DNA from: Ailurus styani
Taxonomy: Eukaryota > Chordata > Mammalia > Carnivora > Ailuridae
Length of the DNA stretch: 64,000 nt
Assembly (NCBI GenBank): GCA_002007465.1
Contig: LNAC01000278.1
Location: 1,402,333 to 1,466,332, forward strand
Direction of reading: 5' to 3'
Part shown: in pieces, positions 38,801 through 46,200 of the stretch
How positions within the stretch are numbered: the first letter of the stretch is position 1
Layout of the letters: each line of letters begins with the position of its first letter
Made by a program: the position numbers and the translations under genes
The notes under the pieces: model-generated
Database searches by the model: none
What the model saw: the letters and a program-made list of their open reading frames with translations, nothing else
Told to the model about the DNA's origin: nothing

Positions 38801-41629
38801 GAGGCTTTCTGTGGTGCCCCAAAGTGAACAAGATCTTGGTCTCTGGTTGTGACCTGGCTCTTGTCAAGGACTCCTGGCTCATTTAGCATTTTGTGCCTCT
38901 GGAGCCATTTGGTAAAGATCCCTGGTGCATTACTGTCAGAGTTAACTGCCAGTAACAAGTTATAACATGTGTGGATTTCACAGGTGTAAGTTAGTTGCAC
39001 ATACACTGTAAGGCTCAGCTGGGGCCCAGATTTTTCATGCAGCAGTAGCTCTAGAACACAAACTGATTATGCCCTTCAAAACAGCCTAAATAATCTTTGT
39101 AGTTGTATTTAAATGGATAATATTGTTTATGTTAGTTTGGTAAGACTGTGGGTGATATGTTGTCTAATAACTACTTCCAAAAAAAACTTTAATTGTTGAT
39201 AAGTCTTTCTTAAAGACTTATCTTTTATTTTAGGCAATAGTCCACTTTCCTGTATTTGATGAAGTAGCAGTCACACTCATGTCCATCTTTGTGGCTATCC
39301 AAGGGCAATGGGGATTCCAGATGGACTCTATTTTATCTATTAAAGAATCAGGTTTATCATGGGGCTGTAATGATGATCCTGGAAATAATTACATATGGCG
39401 AAAGCCTGGATTAATCCTATTCTCTCCCCACACCAGCACTGGAATGCTGTTCCACTTTAATCCCTATGGTAAAAACAATCACATATTAAACTACAGTATA
39501 CCCACTCAATGGATTATTGCACCATTATTTTAAAATGGCACTTATTACCAAGTTTTTAAATGAAGATGCTTATGGGGGGTATCAAGTGAAAAATCTAAAA
39601 ATTCCGAAGTATCATTACGTCTACATAAATACAACAACTAGGCACAGATAAAATGTGAAGACATCTACTCTCTTCCCCCTCCTCCACTTTCACTGGGCCT
39701 TCTTTTGGAATCACGACTCTTCTTTTTGTCTTAATTTCACTGTGAGCACATTTTCTAACAAGCATTCTTTATAATAGGGCACAAACACATACATACGCAT
39801 GTATATGAAATTATCACTCGTAACTGACAAAAATCATTTTTAAAATGTTCTAACCAACCTATTTATAAAGATTTTCCACAAACTCTTCTTCGGACAGGTG
39901 TTGGTGGTGTGTTTCGCTGTTTTTGGAGGACTGATGGCATTTAACTACACCCGTGCCCTCCAGGTGTGGGCCATCCCTCTGCTGCTCGTTGCTTTTTTTG
40001 CCTACTTAGTAGCCCAGAGTTTTTTATCCGTGTTTGAAACTGTGCTGGGTGCACTCTTCCTATGTTTTGCTGTTGACCTGGAAACAAATGATGGATCGTC
40101 AGAAAAGCCCTACTTTATGGACCAGGAGTTTCTGGTAAGCAAACATTTCACTTCCCATTGCCATCTCAGTCCTCAAAATTCCAAAGTATACAAGACTTGC
40201 ACATAAAGGGGGCTCATACCTAGCTCATTTTCTCTTCCAGAGGGCTCTGTGGGCTTCTGCCACATGGCCTGAATATCCGAAGTGGGGTTCGGGTTCTGTT
40301 TCCTGAGGCTGAACCCTCTTCCCTTATCGAACCCTTCTCCCCGGAGAGAAGTGAAGCTGAACAGTGAATACAGACCACATGACCTTGGGCAGGTTTTCTG
40401 GACACAGCAGCCCAAGTCCCTTTGGTGCTGTAGGCTCGGTCTGGTCTCTTGGGTGGCCTGGAGGTTTAACAGTTGATCTTTCTCCAAAGGTTTCTTGCCT
40501 TCTTGAGTGTCACATCAGCCCCTCTGGGTTTTAGGGGACACACGCGCCACCTTCTGTGCCAGTATTCACAGATCGGCGTTTCTCAGGCCCCTTGTGAACC
40601 GAGGCCCACCGATGTAGGAAGAGCCACACCCTGTCAAGTCCCACGCCGCTTCTATCTGGAAAGAGCAGGCAGCTGTTTCCAACACAGTCGTTGCTCATTT
40701 GTCTTATCAGGTGTAGACAGGGATATTTTAACAACTGAATGAAGTCTGTGTTGTCTGGGTCAAGTGATGTCTTAGGCATTTTCTTTTACTCTGGTGCCAT
40801 AAAAGTTAGGTGTTAAGGCCCTTTTGCTTTTTTTGAGATTTTAAGTAATCTCTACACCCAGCATGGGGCTCAAACCCACAACCCCAAGATCAAGAGTTGC
40901 ATGCTCTACCAACTGAGCCAGCCAGATGCCCCAAAGTCCTCTGGCTTTGAAACAGCATCCAAAGCACTCCTTGGGTCAGCCAGGCACTGAAGTTTAACAA
41001 GTATTTAACAAGCACTTCTGTTTGTTTGTTTTAAAGATTTATTTGTCAGAGAGAGCGAGCAAAAGAGTGAGCAAGCAGGCAGAGTGGCAGGCAGAGGCAG
41101 AGAGAGAAGCAGGCTCCCCACTGAGCAAGGAGCCTACTGTGGGACTCGATCTCAGGACCCTGGGATCATGACCTGAGCCAAAGGCAGCTGCTTAACTGAC
41201 TGAGCCACCCAGGCGTCCCACTTCTCTAGTTTTAAAGCTAAATGTATTCTCAACCTCCTCCATATAAAACCTAAAAACACAACAGCACTTTAGTGGTCTA
41301 TACCCTAAGGAAATTGTTTCTGATGGTGGCAGGAAGCTAACTGGGGCTTCTTTCCCTGACTTGCACTTTCCTGATTAAAAATCCACTTGGAAACCTCCCC
41401 CCTAAAATATTTTAATTCAGTAGGGAAAACTTTAAGGATTAAATTCCCCTAAATGATATGGTCAAGTAAGTGGTTGCCAAAAGTGCAGATACACAACACC
41501 AGTCTTAGCCATTCTCTTGTTTTTCAGAGTTTTGTGAAAAGGATCAACAGAATGAATGCCGCGAGGGCACAGGGAGCCGAGCGCTCATTAAGGAACGAGG
41601 AGGGAACAGAACTCCAGCCCGTGGTGTGA
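1255..41629 (+). CDS. SLC44A3: SLC44A3, choline transporter-like protein 3: C-terminal coding part, five exons in window
   Basis: The last five coding exons of a choline-transporter-like (SLC44/CTL) multi-pass membrane protein: 1255-1411, 4261-4344, 37716-37853, 39898-40134 and 41528-41629. Joined, they stay in one frame and end at TGA 41627-41629. CTL hallmarks seen are [11 protein letters not shown], a Cys-rich loop ([11 protein letters not shown]), [18 protein letters not shown], then hydrophobic helices and a hydrophilic cytoplasmic tail. SLC44A3 is preferred over its paralogues because the tail ([14 protein letters not shown]) resembles SLC44A3 as I remember it and because CNN3 lies convergently next door, as in human. 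Family members are linked to choline or related transport; the substrate of SLC44A3 is poorly defined. The N-terminal part lies left of the window. The 33-kb intron between the second and third exons here is full of retroelements. No frameshift or premature stop is seen. Confidence 0.93.
1759..1948 (+). mobile_element. CAN-SINE with perfect 14-bp target-site duplication
   Basis: A tRNA-derived head (GGGCACCTGGGTGGCTCA) with a B-box-like region, CT-rich body and AAATAAATAAAATC tail. The duplication AAATGCTGAATAAA flanks it at 1745-1758 and 1949-1962. It sits in an SLC44A3 intron in sense orientation. Confidence 0.93.
2178..2219. repeat. Alternating purine-pyrimidine tract (Z-DNA-prone)
   Basis: TGTGTGTGCGCACGCGCA, then a short break, then GCGCGCGTGTGTGTATGT. 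The two halves are near inverted copies around the break at about 2197-2202. The CpG-rich core is unusual in this CpG-poor intron. Confidence 0.6.
3521..3580 (+). repeat. (TG)n microsatellite
   Basis: About 30 uninterrupted TG units in the intron between the first two exons. Confidence 0.97.
4261..4344 (+). CDS. SLC44A3: SLC44A3 coding exon (Cys-rich loop)
   Basis: A short 28-codon exon between a C-rich acceptor (AG at 4259-4260) and GTATGT at 4345. It encodes RGAWSRC followed by [13 protein letters not shown] and ends FNQ. The cysteine cluster followed by WCLDK and a terminal NQ is the conserved CTL segment just before the N-A-Y of the next exon. Both ends are phase 0, matching the flanking exons. 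Confidence 0.92.
4413..4620 (+). mobile_element. Old hAT-type nonautonomous DNA transposon fragment
   Basis: It starts with CAGGGGTTGGAAAATTTTTC, close to the common mammalian hAT MITE terminus (caggggt-ggcaaactttttctgtaaagggccag), and continues with the matching interior (ggccattcagtctcagttgtaactactcagctctgcc). The 3' end is degraded; the subfamily is not assigned. Confidence 0.6.
5428..5622 (+). mobile_element. CAN-SINE
   Basis: Head GGGGCCCCTGGGTGGCTCAG, body with GATCTTGGGGTCCTGGGATC, CT-rich stretch and AAATAAATAAAAT tail. It forms an inverted pair with the SINE at 5683-5882. Confidence 0.92.
5683..5882 (-). mobile_element. CAN-SINE, inverted relative to its neighbour
   Basis: Minus-strand SINE (plus strand starts with T-run and AAGATTTTATTTATTTATTT, ends GAGCCACCCAGGTGCCC). 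Target-site duplication AGACCC(T/A)ATGAATGTCTT at 5665-5682 and 5883-5900, one mismatch in 18. Confidence 0.93.
7910..8060 (-). mobile_element. MIR fragment (low confidence)
   Basis: Contains the MIR-like order of 'gatggatgag', a 'cacgtagcttgtagcagaactagg' block and 'catccatatctgctttgcctcc', which resembles reverse-complement MIR. Diverged. Confidence 0.4.
9470..9780. other. GC- and CpG-rich block inside the long SLC44A3 intron
   Basis: A local rise in GC content with many CpGs in an otherwise CpG-poor intron. Several overlapping open frames exist on both strands, as expected for high GC; none encodes a recognisable protein. It could be an intronic regulatory element or a decayed insertion. 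Confidence 0.4.
11120..11365 (-). mobile_element. MIR element (reverse orientation)
   Basis: Typical reverse-MIR text: 'cttactggacacttggcgtgtgccaggcacagtgctaa', 'tcacaaataatcctgtgaag', then 'tcagagaagttgagtag' and 'agtaatagagctgag', interrupted by a T-run. Confidence 0.65.
11438..11548 (+). mobile_element. Short CAN-SINE (first of three in tandem)
   Basis: tRNA-only form: GGGGTGCTTGGCTGGCTCAG, CTTGATCTCAGGGTTGAG, ending 'gggtgtagagattacttgaaaataaagtcttt'. Confidence 0.88.
11553..11750 (+). mobile_element. CAN-SINE (second of three in tandem)
   Basis: Head GGGGTTCCTGGGTGGCTCAG, B-box-like GGGATCGAGTCC, long (CT)-rich body, tail ending in an AT repeat. It begins right at the A-tail of the preceding SINE. 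Confidence 0.9.
11754..11990 (+). mobile_element. CAN-SINE (third of three in tandem)
   Basis: GGGGAGCCTGGGTGACTCCA head, 'ggtcttgatctcagggctctggcatcgaatccc' body, GCCCCT repeats and a GATA-like AAATAGATAAATAGATAAA tail. It was inserted next to the A/T-rich tail of the second SINE. Confidence 0.88.
12862..13105 (-). mobile_element. CAN-SINE with expanded CT/AC body and 17-bp TSD
   Basis: Minus-strand SINE whose body carries a long (GT)n(GA)n array at 12891-12962. The duplication ACATTTATCCACATCTT occurs at 12845-12861 and 13106-13122. Confidence 0.93.
12891..12962 (+). repeat. Compound (GT)n(GA)n microsatellite within a SINE
   Basis: About 20 GT units followed by about 16 GA units, grown from the CT-rich body of the minus-strand SINE. 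Confidence 0.95.
13200..13600 (+). mobile_element. MIR fragments (forward)
   Basis: Forward-MIR features: 'ggacttgaattaattcctcctctta', 'acctacctcatagg', and after a gap 'tcccaggattattataggtaattaaatagat', 'atgcctggcacatagaggtgtg', 'aataaatgg'. The middle (13320-13480) looks like separate intronic sequence. Confidence 0.55.
14576..14705 (+). mobile_element. LINE-1 3' end fragment
   Basis: Matches the carnivore L1 3' UTR end as seen elsewhere in this window (25.6-25.8 kb): 'tgcacctgaaacttatatcgcactgtatgttaactgg' followed by an A-rich tail. Severely 5'-truncated. Confidence 0.65.
15837..16030 (+). mobile_element. CAN-SINE
   Basis: GGGGCACCTGGGTGTCTCAG head, 'gttaagcctctgccttcagctcagg', 'ctacttgtgatctctctctgtgtc' and AAATAAATAAAAT tail. 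Flanks 'aaaattttggcaagca' and 'aaatttttggaaagca' suggest an imperfect duplication. Confidence 0.92.
17290..17520 (-). mobile_element. MIR element (reverse)
   Basis: 'cagccatttattgcatttctacattatgtcaggcacc' followed by 'tacaaaggaagaaactgaggcccagcag' is reverse-complement MIR text. Confidence 0.65.
18500..18691 (+). mobile_element. CAN-SINE inserted at the 3' edge of an antisense LINE-1
   Basis: GGGCGCCTGGGTAGCTCAG head to AAATAAATAAAATC tail. Flanking copies AAAAATGATT(G/A)TTG lie at 18486-18499 and 18692-18705, one mismatch in 14. Confidence 0.92.
19253..19420 (-). mobile_element. CAN-SINE nested in the antisense LINE-1
   Basis: T-run and 'aagatttcttgtttatttattt', then 'gggctcgatcccaggacctcgggatcatggcctgagc'. 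The L1 text 'gttttcatttcttt' is duplicated on both sides. Confidence 0.88.
23835..24033 (-). mobile_element. CAN-SINE nested in the antisense LINE-1, 15-bp TSD
   Basis: Minus-strand SINE ending 'accaactgagccacccaggagtc'. TCAAATAAGTTTTGT flanks it at 23820-23834 and 24034-24048. Confidence 0.9.
24836..24944 (+). mobile_element. Short CAN-SINE (tandem with the next)
   Basis: 'tgcatggctggctcagttggtggatcatgc', 'cttgatctcagggttgtgagttcaagcccc', 'ggtgtagagattattt': tRNA-only SINEC form. Confidence 0.85.
24945..25160 (+). mobile_element. CAN-SINE
   Basis: AGGCACCTGGGTGGCTCAG head to a long AAATAAATAAAATA tail, abutting the previous SINE's A-tail. 'aaaatgacatgtagag' before the pair resembles 'aaaataacatatagag' after it. 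Confidence 0.92.
25348..25537 (-). mobile_element. CAN-SINE with perfect 17-bp TSD
   Basis: Minus-strand SINE; TCTTGCTTGATTTTCTT occurs at 25331-25347 and 25538-25554. It faces the two plus-strand SINEs just upstream. Confidence 0.95.
25590..25835 (+). mobile_element. LINE-1 3' UTR fragment
   Basis: 'aaaccataggagactcttaactatggagaac', 'atgatgagcactgggtgttat', 'tcctgaaaccaatattacac' and 'aatttaaataaaa' form the carnivore L1 3' end. Strongly 5'-truncated. Confidence 0.85.
26720..26800 (+). mobile_element. MIR fragment (low confidence)
   Basis: 'gagatgggaataataatacagtggttatttcattgaattgtgataagaa' resembles the 3' half of MIR. Confidence 0.4.
27150..27330 (+). mobile_element. MIR fragment
   Basis: 'tgacctgtctgtgctttcgtttcccc' followed by 'aggatgacatgagttaatgcag' and 'gggcactctatgaatgcttgcc' matches the forward MIR order. 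Confidence 0.55.
28390..28446 (+). repeat. (ATCT)n tetranucleotide array at the LINE-1 3' tail
   Basis: About 14 CTAT/ATCT units between the L1 3' UTR and its terminal A-tail. Confidence 0.97.
28575..28602. repeat. Poly-C tract with one ambiguous base
   Basis: About 26 C with one A, in the L1 3' UTR (G-rich on the L1 sense strand). The base at 28602 is N, which points to unresolved homopolymer length. Confidence 0.95.
34840..35095 (-). mobile_element. MIR element (reverse)
   Basis: 'atagatgaggaaattgaagtcagagagaggttaagtcatttgcccaag' and 'ggtggcagaactggggtttgaaccc' are classic reverse-MIR text. Confidence 0.85.
36105..36308 (-). mobile_element. CAN-SINE
   Basis: 'aaagatttatttattttagagtg' to 'ccaactgagccatgcaggtgcccc'. 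Flanks 'tgcatagtt' on both sides suggest a short duplication. Confidence 0.9.
36610..36810 (-). mobile_element. CAN-SINE
   Basis: T-rich start with AAAGATTTTATTTATTTG, then 'gggctcaatcccaggaacctgggatcat', ending GAGCCACCCAGGCGCCC. Confidence 0.92.
36815..36928 (-). mobile_element. Short CAN-SINE
   Basis: tRNA-only form in reverse: 'ctcacaaccccaagatcaagagtcacatgctct' ending 'gtcagccaggcatccc'. It abuts the SINE before it. Confidence 0.88.
37716..37853 (+). CDS. SLC44A3: SLC44A3 coding exon (NGTDFCTSA motif)
   Basis: 46 codons, phase 0 at both ends, acceptor TTTCAG at 37710-37715 and donor GTGAGA at 37854. It encodes [20 protein letters not shown] and ends GDFIIFLGK, a near-invariant CTL block that includes an N-glycosylation-type NGT. 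It lies 33.4 kb from the previous exon. Confidence 0.94.
37925..38140 (-). mobile_element. MIR element (reverse)
   Basis: 'tgtttcttcagtgcttactctctggcggttgctgggc', 'ttttgcagatgagaaaactaag', 'gataggatctgaatcctcacc' in reverse-MIR order. Confidence 0.75.
38141..39233. other. SLC44A3 intron, no element recognised
   Basis: Intronic sequence between the MIR and the candidate alternative exon. Some MIR-like text around 38.4-38.5 kb ('gaacctcagtcttcatatctg') is too diverged to call. Confidence 0.5.
39234..39533 (+). other. Candidate alternative terminal exon of SLC44A3 (unverified open frame)
   Basis: Just after a good acceptor (TTTTATTTTAG, AG at 39232-39233) a frame stays open for 99 codons to a stop ending at 39533. 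The frame is phase 0, so it would join the preceding SLC44A3 exon (…IFLGK) without a shift. The encoded segment (starting [15 protein letters not shown], later [11 protein letters not shown]) matches no family I recognise and has no clear membrane helix. A weak donor-like GGTAAA lies at about 39467. No nearby AATAAA was seen. It could be a rare alternative 3' exon or a chance open frame. Confidence 0.25.
39898..40134 (+). CDS. SLC44A3: SLC44A3 coding exon (last membrane helices)
   Basis: 79 codons, phase 0 at both ends, acceptor GGACAG ending 39897 and donor GTAAGC at 40135. Two strongly hydrophobic stretches ([33 protein letters not shown]) and a third around [16 protein letters not shown] look like the final helices. 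The exon ends with the tail-proximal [13 protein letters not shown]. The open frame reads on past 40134 into the intron; that part is not coding. Confidence 0.95.
40829..40933 (-). mobile_element. Short CAN-SINE
   Basis: 'aagtaatctctacacccagcatggggctcaaaccc' to 'ccaactgagccagccagatgcccc': reverse tRNA-only form, in the last SLC44A3 intron. Confidence 0.9.
41027..41219 (-). mobile_element. CAN-SINE
   Basis: 'ttaaagatttatttgtcagagag' to 'actgagccacccaggcgtccc' in the last SLC44A3 intron; same orientation as the SINE at 40829. Confidence 0.92.
41528..41629 (+). CDS. SLC44A3: SLC44A3 terminal coding exon
   Basis: 33 codons plus TGA at 41627-41629, after a T-rich acceptor (AG at 41526-41527). 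It encodes the charged cytoplasmic tail [13 protein letters not shown] ending [11 protein letters not shown]. The phase matches the preceding exon. Confidence 0.94.
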   Translation, partial: SFVKRINRMNAARAQGAERSLRNEEGTELQPVV

Positions 41630-41712
41630 TAGGTGCTGCTTGGCTACCTGTCCCTGGAAAGTTACTTTCTTCTAAGAGCCATTCACAGAATAAATGGTAA
41701 GGCTGATGGACC
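41630..41712 (+). other. SLC44A3: SLC44A3 3' UTR (short)
   Basis: A short 3' UTR from the stop codon to an estimated cleavage site 15-20 bases after AATAAA at 41689. A T/GT-rich stretch at about 41717-41750 fits a downstream processing element. The exact cleavage position is inferred. Confidence 0.65.
41689..41694 (+). promoter_or_regulatory. SLC44A3: Poly(A) signal AATAAA of SLC44A3
   Basis: Canonical AATAAA 60 bases after the stop codon, followed by a T-rich region. It is the first plus-strand AATAAA after the stop. Confidence 0.7.
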
Positions 41713-42174
41713 CTATTCTTCTTCGTTTTTGTCCTTATTGTTTGGCCATTAGAGAACCAGAAAACACCATAAAAGTAGATCCTGTTTCTAATTCAGTGGT
41801 TCCTTATGAATATTTATTCACTTAGGCAATGAATATAAAATATTCCCACCCGGTCCCCACCAGTGTTCCTCCGCGTGATTTTAAGATTATTCCAATTGGA
41901 CGTAGGGTGAATTGGAGGCATGTGCGTCTCAGCAGAACAAGCAAGGGTCAGATCATGGTCAAAGAAGAGTGTGAATCTTGGCGGTCACTGACTGTACGGT
42001 GGGCAGGTCCTTTCGGTTTGCTAAGCCTGTCTCAGGCAGAGAGTGTGTTGTGTGGATTCAGTAAAGCAGTGACCGGGCAGCTTAGAACAGTAACCTGGGG
42101 AAAGAGGGCGGTTTAAAATCTGCCTTCACCTACCTGGAAGTCAGCCAGAAAATAATCAGCCTGTGGCTCGTATG
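41713..42174. other. Gap between convergent SLC44A3 and CNN3 3' ends
   Basis: About 460 bases separate the two estimated cleavage sites. No gene, SINE or LINE is recognised here; the open frame at 41829-42116 has no recognisable product. It must hold termination signals for both genes. Confidence 0.6.
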
Positions 42175-42946
42175 AACATTCAAAAAAAATATTTATTTAT
42201 AAAAAATACAATGGGATAAGTTTATGCTGAGAAATGCAGCAATAAATACAGTCGAAGAGCACAGAGCAACTCTACATCGATAACATTGGCACAAACAGGA
42301 GGAGCAGGTGTACCGCCCAGACCTGAGCGTCTGCAGGCTGATTCTGCACGCGCTCCTTTAGAAACGCCGCTCGGAGAAGGTCTTGTCAGTTTAGGGAAGA
42401 GAATGAGTACACGTATGATCACAAATGCACACGGATCAGGACTTTATTTAAAAATTAGCAAACAATACTGTAGAGACATTGATACGTAAATTTCTAAAAT
42501 GCTGCATCTTAAATTTAGTTGGCGAAGACCACATGTAGCTAGAAGCATGAGTTTAGTCCTCCACGTAGAAACCAAATACTAAACTGTAAAAAAAAAAAAA
42601 GCTTCCTATTGTTTGAAAATCCCAGTTTATTCAGTAGATTGTAAAAATGCATAGGTCCTGGATAAGAGAATTGGCTGTACAAGCGTACTCCCCTTTCACA
42701 GTATTCCTTTTTACTTCATATGCGAGTTATTGCTTCTGCTGTAGGATTGAACTGTTACAGCACTAAAAGGCAACTATTTAGGGAAGAGGCAGAAAAAGGA
42801 AAAGGGAATGTATGTAAGGCAATATTTCTTTTAGGTACAATAAGCATAATAGTGTTTTAGGAAGACAAGATAAAAATTACTCAAGGCTAGCTTGGTTCTC
42901 ACTGAATAAAAACAATGGGCTAAATACTGAGCTCCTCTGTGTCAAT
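42175..42946 (-). other. CNN3: CNN3 3' UTR
   Basis: About 770 bases from the stop codon to the distal poly(A) signal, a usual length for CNN3. It is A/T-rich on the minus strand and contains no SINE or LINE, unlike most of the window. The cleavage position is estimated from the signal. Confidence 0.7.
42192..42197 (-). promoter_or_regulatory. CNN3: Distal poly(A) signal of CNN3
   Basis: Minus-strand AATAAA (plus TTTATT) about 750 bases past the stop codon. Two further AATAAA motifs in the same strand at 42443-42448 and 42626-42631 could give shorter transcripts. Confidence 0.65.
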
Positions 42947-43288
42947 CTAATAATCAATGCCTTGGTCGCCATATTGGTAATCTCTGGGGTAGTCATCTTG
43001 GTACTCTCCGTGATATTCATCTGGGTATTCTGCCTGATAATCGCTATCGCTAATTTCAGACCCATTTGTTCCTGTTCCTTGGCTTCCGTTGTGAATGACC
43101 GGTTCTGTGGGAGCGGCACAGTATTTAGGATCATATACTTGCCGCCCAAGCCCATACACGCTCATTCCTTTCTGGGAAGCAACTTTGTTGGTTCCCATCT
43201 GTAGAGAAATTGTCGAGTTGTCCACCGGTTGTAATGTTAGCTTCTGATCATAGATGTCTCTTCTGGTACCCGGTGCTAACATCCCCGC
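42947..43288 (-). CDS. CNN3: CNN3 exon 7 (third CLIK repeat, acidic tail, stop)
   Basis: Acceptor AG at 43290-43289 (plus-strand CT), then [14 protein letters not shown], the third repeat with [13 protein letters not shown], and an acidic tail rich in D/E/Y ending DQGIDY. Stop TAG occupies 42949-42947. The exon enters in phase 0. Confidence 0.97.
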   Translation of the reverse strand, partial: AGMLAPGTRRDIYDQKLTLQPVDNSTISLQMGTNKVASQKGMSVYGLGRQVYDPKYCAAPTEPVIHNGSQGTGTNGSEISDSDYQAEYPDEYHGEYQDDYPRDYQYGDQGIDY

Positions 43289-46200
43289 CTGGTATTAGAA
43301 CAGAGGAGAAAAGTGAAAACCGCAGCTCAGGTCTGTTCTTGTCCATGAATATGGACATGAACAGTCCATGAATTATGAAATTCACACTGAACGGGAACAC
43401 TTAGGGAGTAACTTCATTTCAGGGGTAAAGAGAGCTAATTGAGTAATCCTGATGCCAAATCTTAAGAAGCAGTACTGACTGACTTTCAGGCTAGACTAGC
43501 CCTTCCCTCCAAATCCTCGCTGGGCTCTAAAACTGCTATGTGGCCTCCAAACAAGCTAAATTACTTTTAGTTTTAGGTTTTTCATACGCAAATGGGAAAA
43601 TACCGCCCACTTCAGATTTAGGAGAGGATTAGATGTAAAGAATGTAAAAACACAGCATAGTGTGGGCAGCCTGGAAAGTGACAGGTGAGTACCTGTTAGG
43701 ACCACATACGCTCTGCAGGCCCTCGACTTGAGAAGCTCTTCACACGTTCACAGAAATCATGCCAACCCGTCCATAAGGACTTGAGTCTCAAAGAGCCAGC
43801 CATGAGTACAGTAAGTCAGACCTCATTTCTCCATTTACGCCAAGCAGACACTTCCAGATTTAACTGGTAAAAAGGCAGACTTGCATGGCAGCTATGAGAG
43901 ACAATGCCACATGGGGCAGGACGTGTTCCAGAAAGGGCAAACAACACATCTCGAGGTCATGAGGAAAAAGCTTTTTACAGCTTCTTTCCACTCCTGTTGG
44001 ACGGAGGCCTGCCTGCCCCCCAGTGGTTAAGGGACCCTCTTCCTGAGGTGCTGCATCTCTATTTTTAACAAGGACACACCTGCAGCTCACACGGTGTTAG
44101 AATACCAGCCTCCACCCCGGGCTACAGTTCCACCTACTTCTAGTCACACATTTAACAGGGATGCTGGCTGAATCCTCCTTGGAACACCAGATAATTGTAC
44201 CTACCCAGTTAATTAAGGGATCCTATAAAAATAAAAGTCCAAGGCAGGAGAATGAGCAGTTTACTTGGATTTGGAGCAAGAAATAAACTGGCCGTAATAA
44301 ACTTATCTTTTTTTCTTCTGGTTAGGTAGAAAGGCCGGCTGTTCTAACTGCCAACAAAAGCCATGAGCCACACACCATACTTGTGTTGCTCCAGAAAAGG
44401 GCCTCTGATTCTTTTGCTTCCTCAGCAAAACCTCCTTTCCTGAAGGAATGTACTCTCTAAATACACCATACAAAAACACCCTCCTTTGAACTTAGTTAAT
44501 AAGAATGAGGTAAGTGCTAATTTAAATAGTCCTTCTGTACTCTTTGCTGCAAGTATAAAAAGACACTGCTTACCTGGCTGGCTCCTTTGTTGGTGCCCAT
44601 CTGCAGGCTAATTGTGGTCTGGTCAAAAGGTTTATCGGTTTGCATTTTGGGATCATAAAGATGCCTCCTGGTCCCATAGGCTGTCATACCCGCCTGGCTG
44701 GCGCATTTGTTGGTTCCCATCTTTTAAGTTAAAAGTTAAATGAGCACGGATTATCCTGAAATCCACATCTATGACAAGCAAAACTTTCTGTTCTACTAAA
44801 AAGATCGACAGGTACAACTGACAGGTCCCTTTTTGTGCTGAGGCCAACAAGATACAAAACCTCCATGCTTTCACAAATTCCAAGATGCTCCCTTTAAAAA
44901 AAATTTCTAACAAGTTTTTTAGAGGGCAGAATTATGGATAATTAATTTCCTCTGCTGCTCTCCTGCCTACTGTCTACAGCGGAGAGAAGCAAGACAAGAG
45001 GTACCTGCTTCAGCCCTATGAAGGGACAGAAGCACTCCCTAGGCTAGGCACTATGCTTCTCTACACCAGATGTTTGTTTGCAGAAAATGTGATAGCAAGT
45101 GCCAGGTGTCTTCTCGGGCAGTTCAACAAGGGCTGCTTTAAAGTTTCATCAAAATCACCAACCTCTTCGTGGGAAAAAGAGCCACATAGAAGGAATAAGG
45201 AATGTGAAGTTCAGAGGAATAATAATTCTCTTCCCCACTGAAAATACGGCTTTAGGACCAACTGGTACACCCAGTTCTACTGGCTAGGGACACATTTCTG
45301 TTGGTCTTTTTCCTTATAAGGAAGGGAGGGGAAAAAATCATTGCAATCCTACCACCCAGATATTAGCTATAAACACCTGTGCATCTCCTTCTAGGTTTTT
45401 TTATCTTCTGTATCTGTGTATATATCAATACCCGTGCATACAAATAGTCATACCTACAAATATATGCATGTGCATCTTTCAAATTGCGATCCTACGGACC
45501 GTAGTATTTTATAACCTGATTTGTTTTCCTTCATTTTGGAATTCTTCTTGGTCCCTATTACCTTACTCTAGAGTTCCTTTTGTTAAGTTATAATCTAACC
45601 AACTGACTACTGTTTGGAATGTCAGGTTTCCAGTTTCTTACCAGAGACAATTTTGTACTGTACTAAATTAAATCCTCCTCACATAGATTCAGTCAACAGA
45701 GGGGCAGATGTCAGACGTAGCAAAGTCTTTAGCATATTGGACATTCAGCAGTGGTGCTTTTGTGACACTGTCCGAGGGAACAATGTGTGTGGGGGGTAAA
45801 AAAACAACAACAACAAAAACCACAAACCTGAACTAAGTATTCCTAAAAGTGCTTGGCTACTGTATCATGCAAATAAATGAATTGGTCATTAAGGTTTTCT
45901 AAAATGGCCTCGTTTGTCAATAACGTTTAGGAATTTATAAAGTACATTTTCTTAAAAAATAAAGACAATGTAACTGGGGGAGAAGGGAATCATTTCCTAG
46001 AGAAACAACTGTCAAGTCTGATGGCATGCCAGGGGTTTCTTCTAAAACCACCATCAATGTCTCATGGGCTTTAAATGGACATCAATTATATATACTACAT
46101 ATCCATCCCCAAAACCTACATGATGGTGTATCTTATCCATTCCTTACTTACGAGAGATACCCTTAGCACACAGTAAGAATTAACAATATTGAAGACGTAA

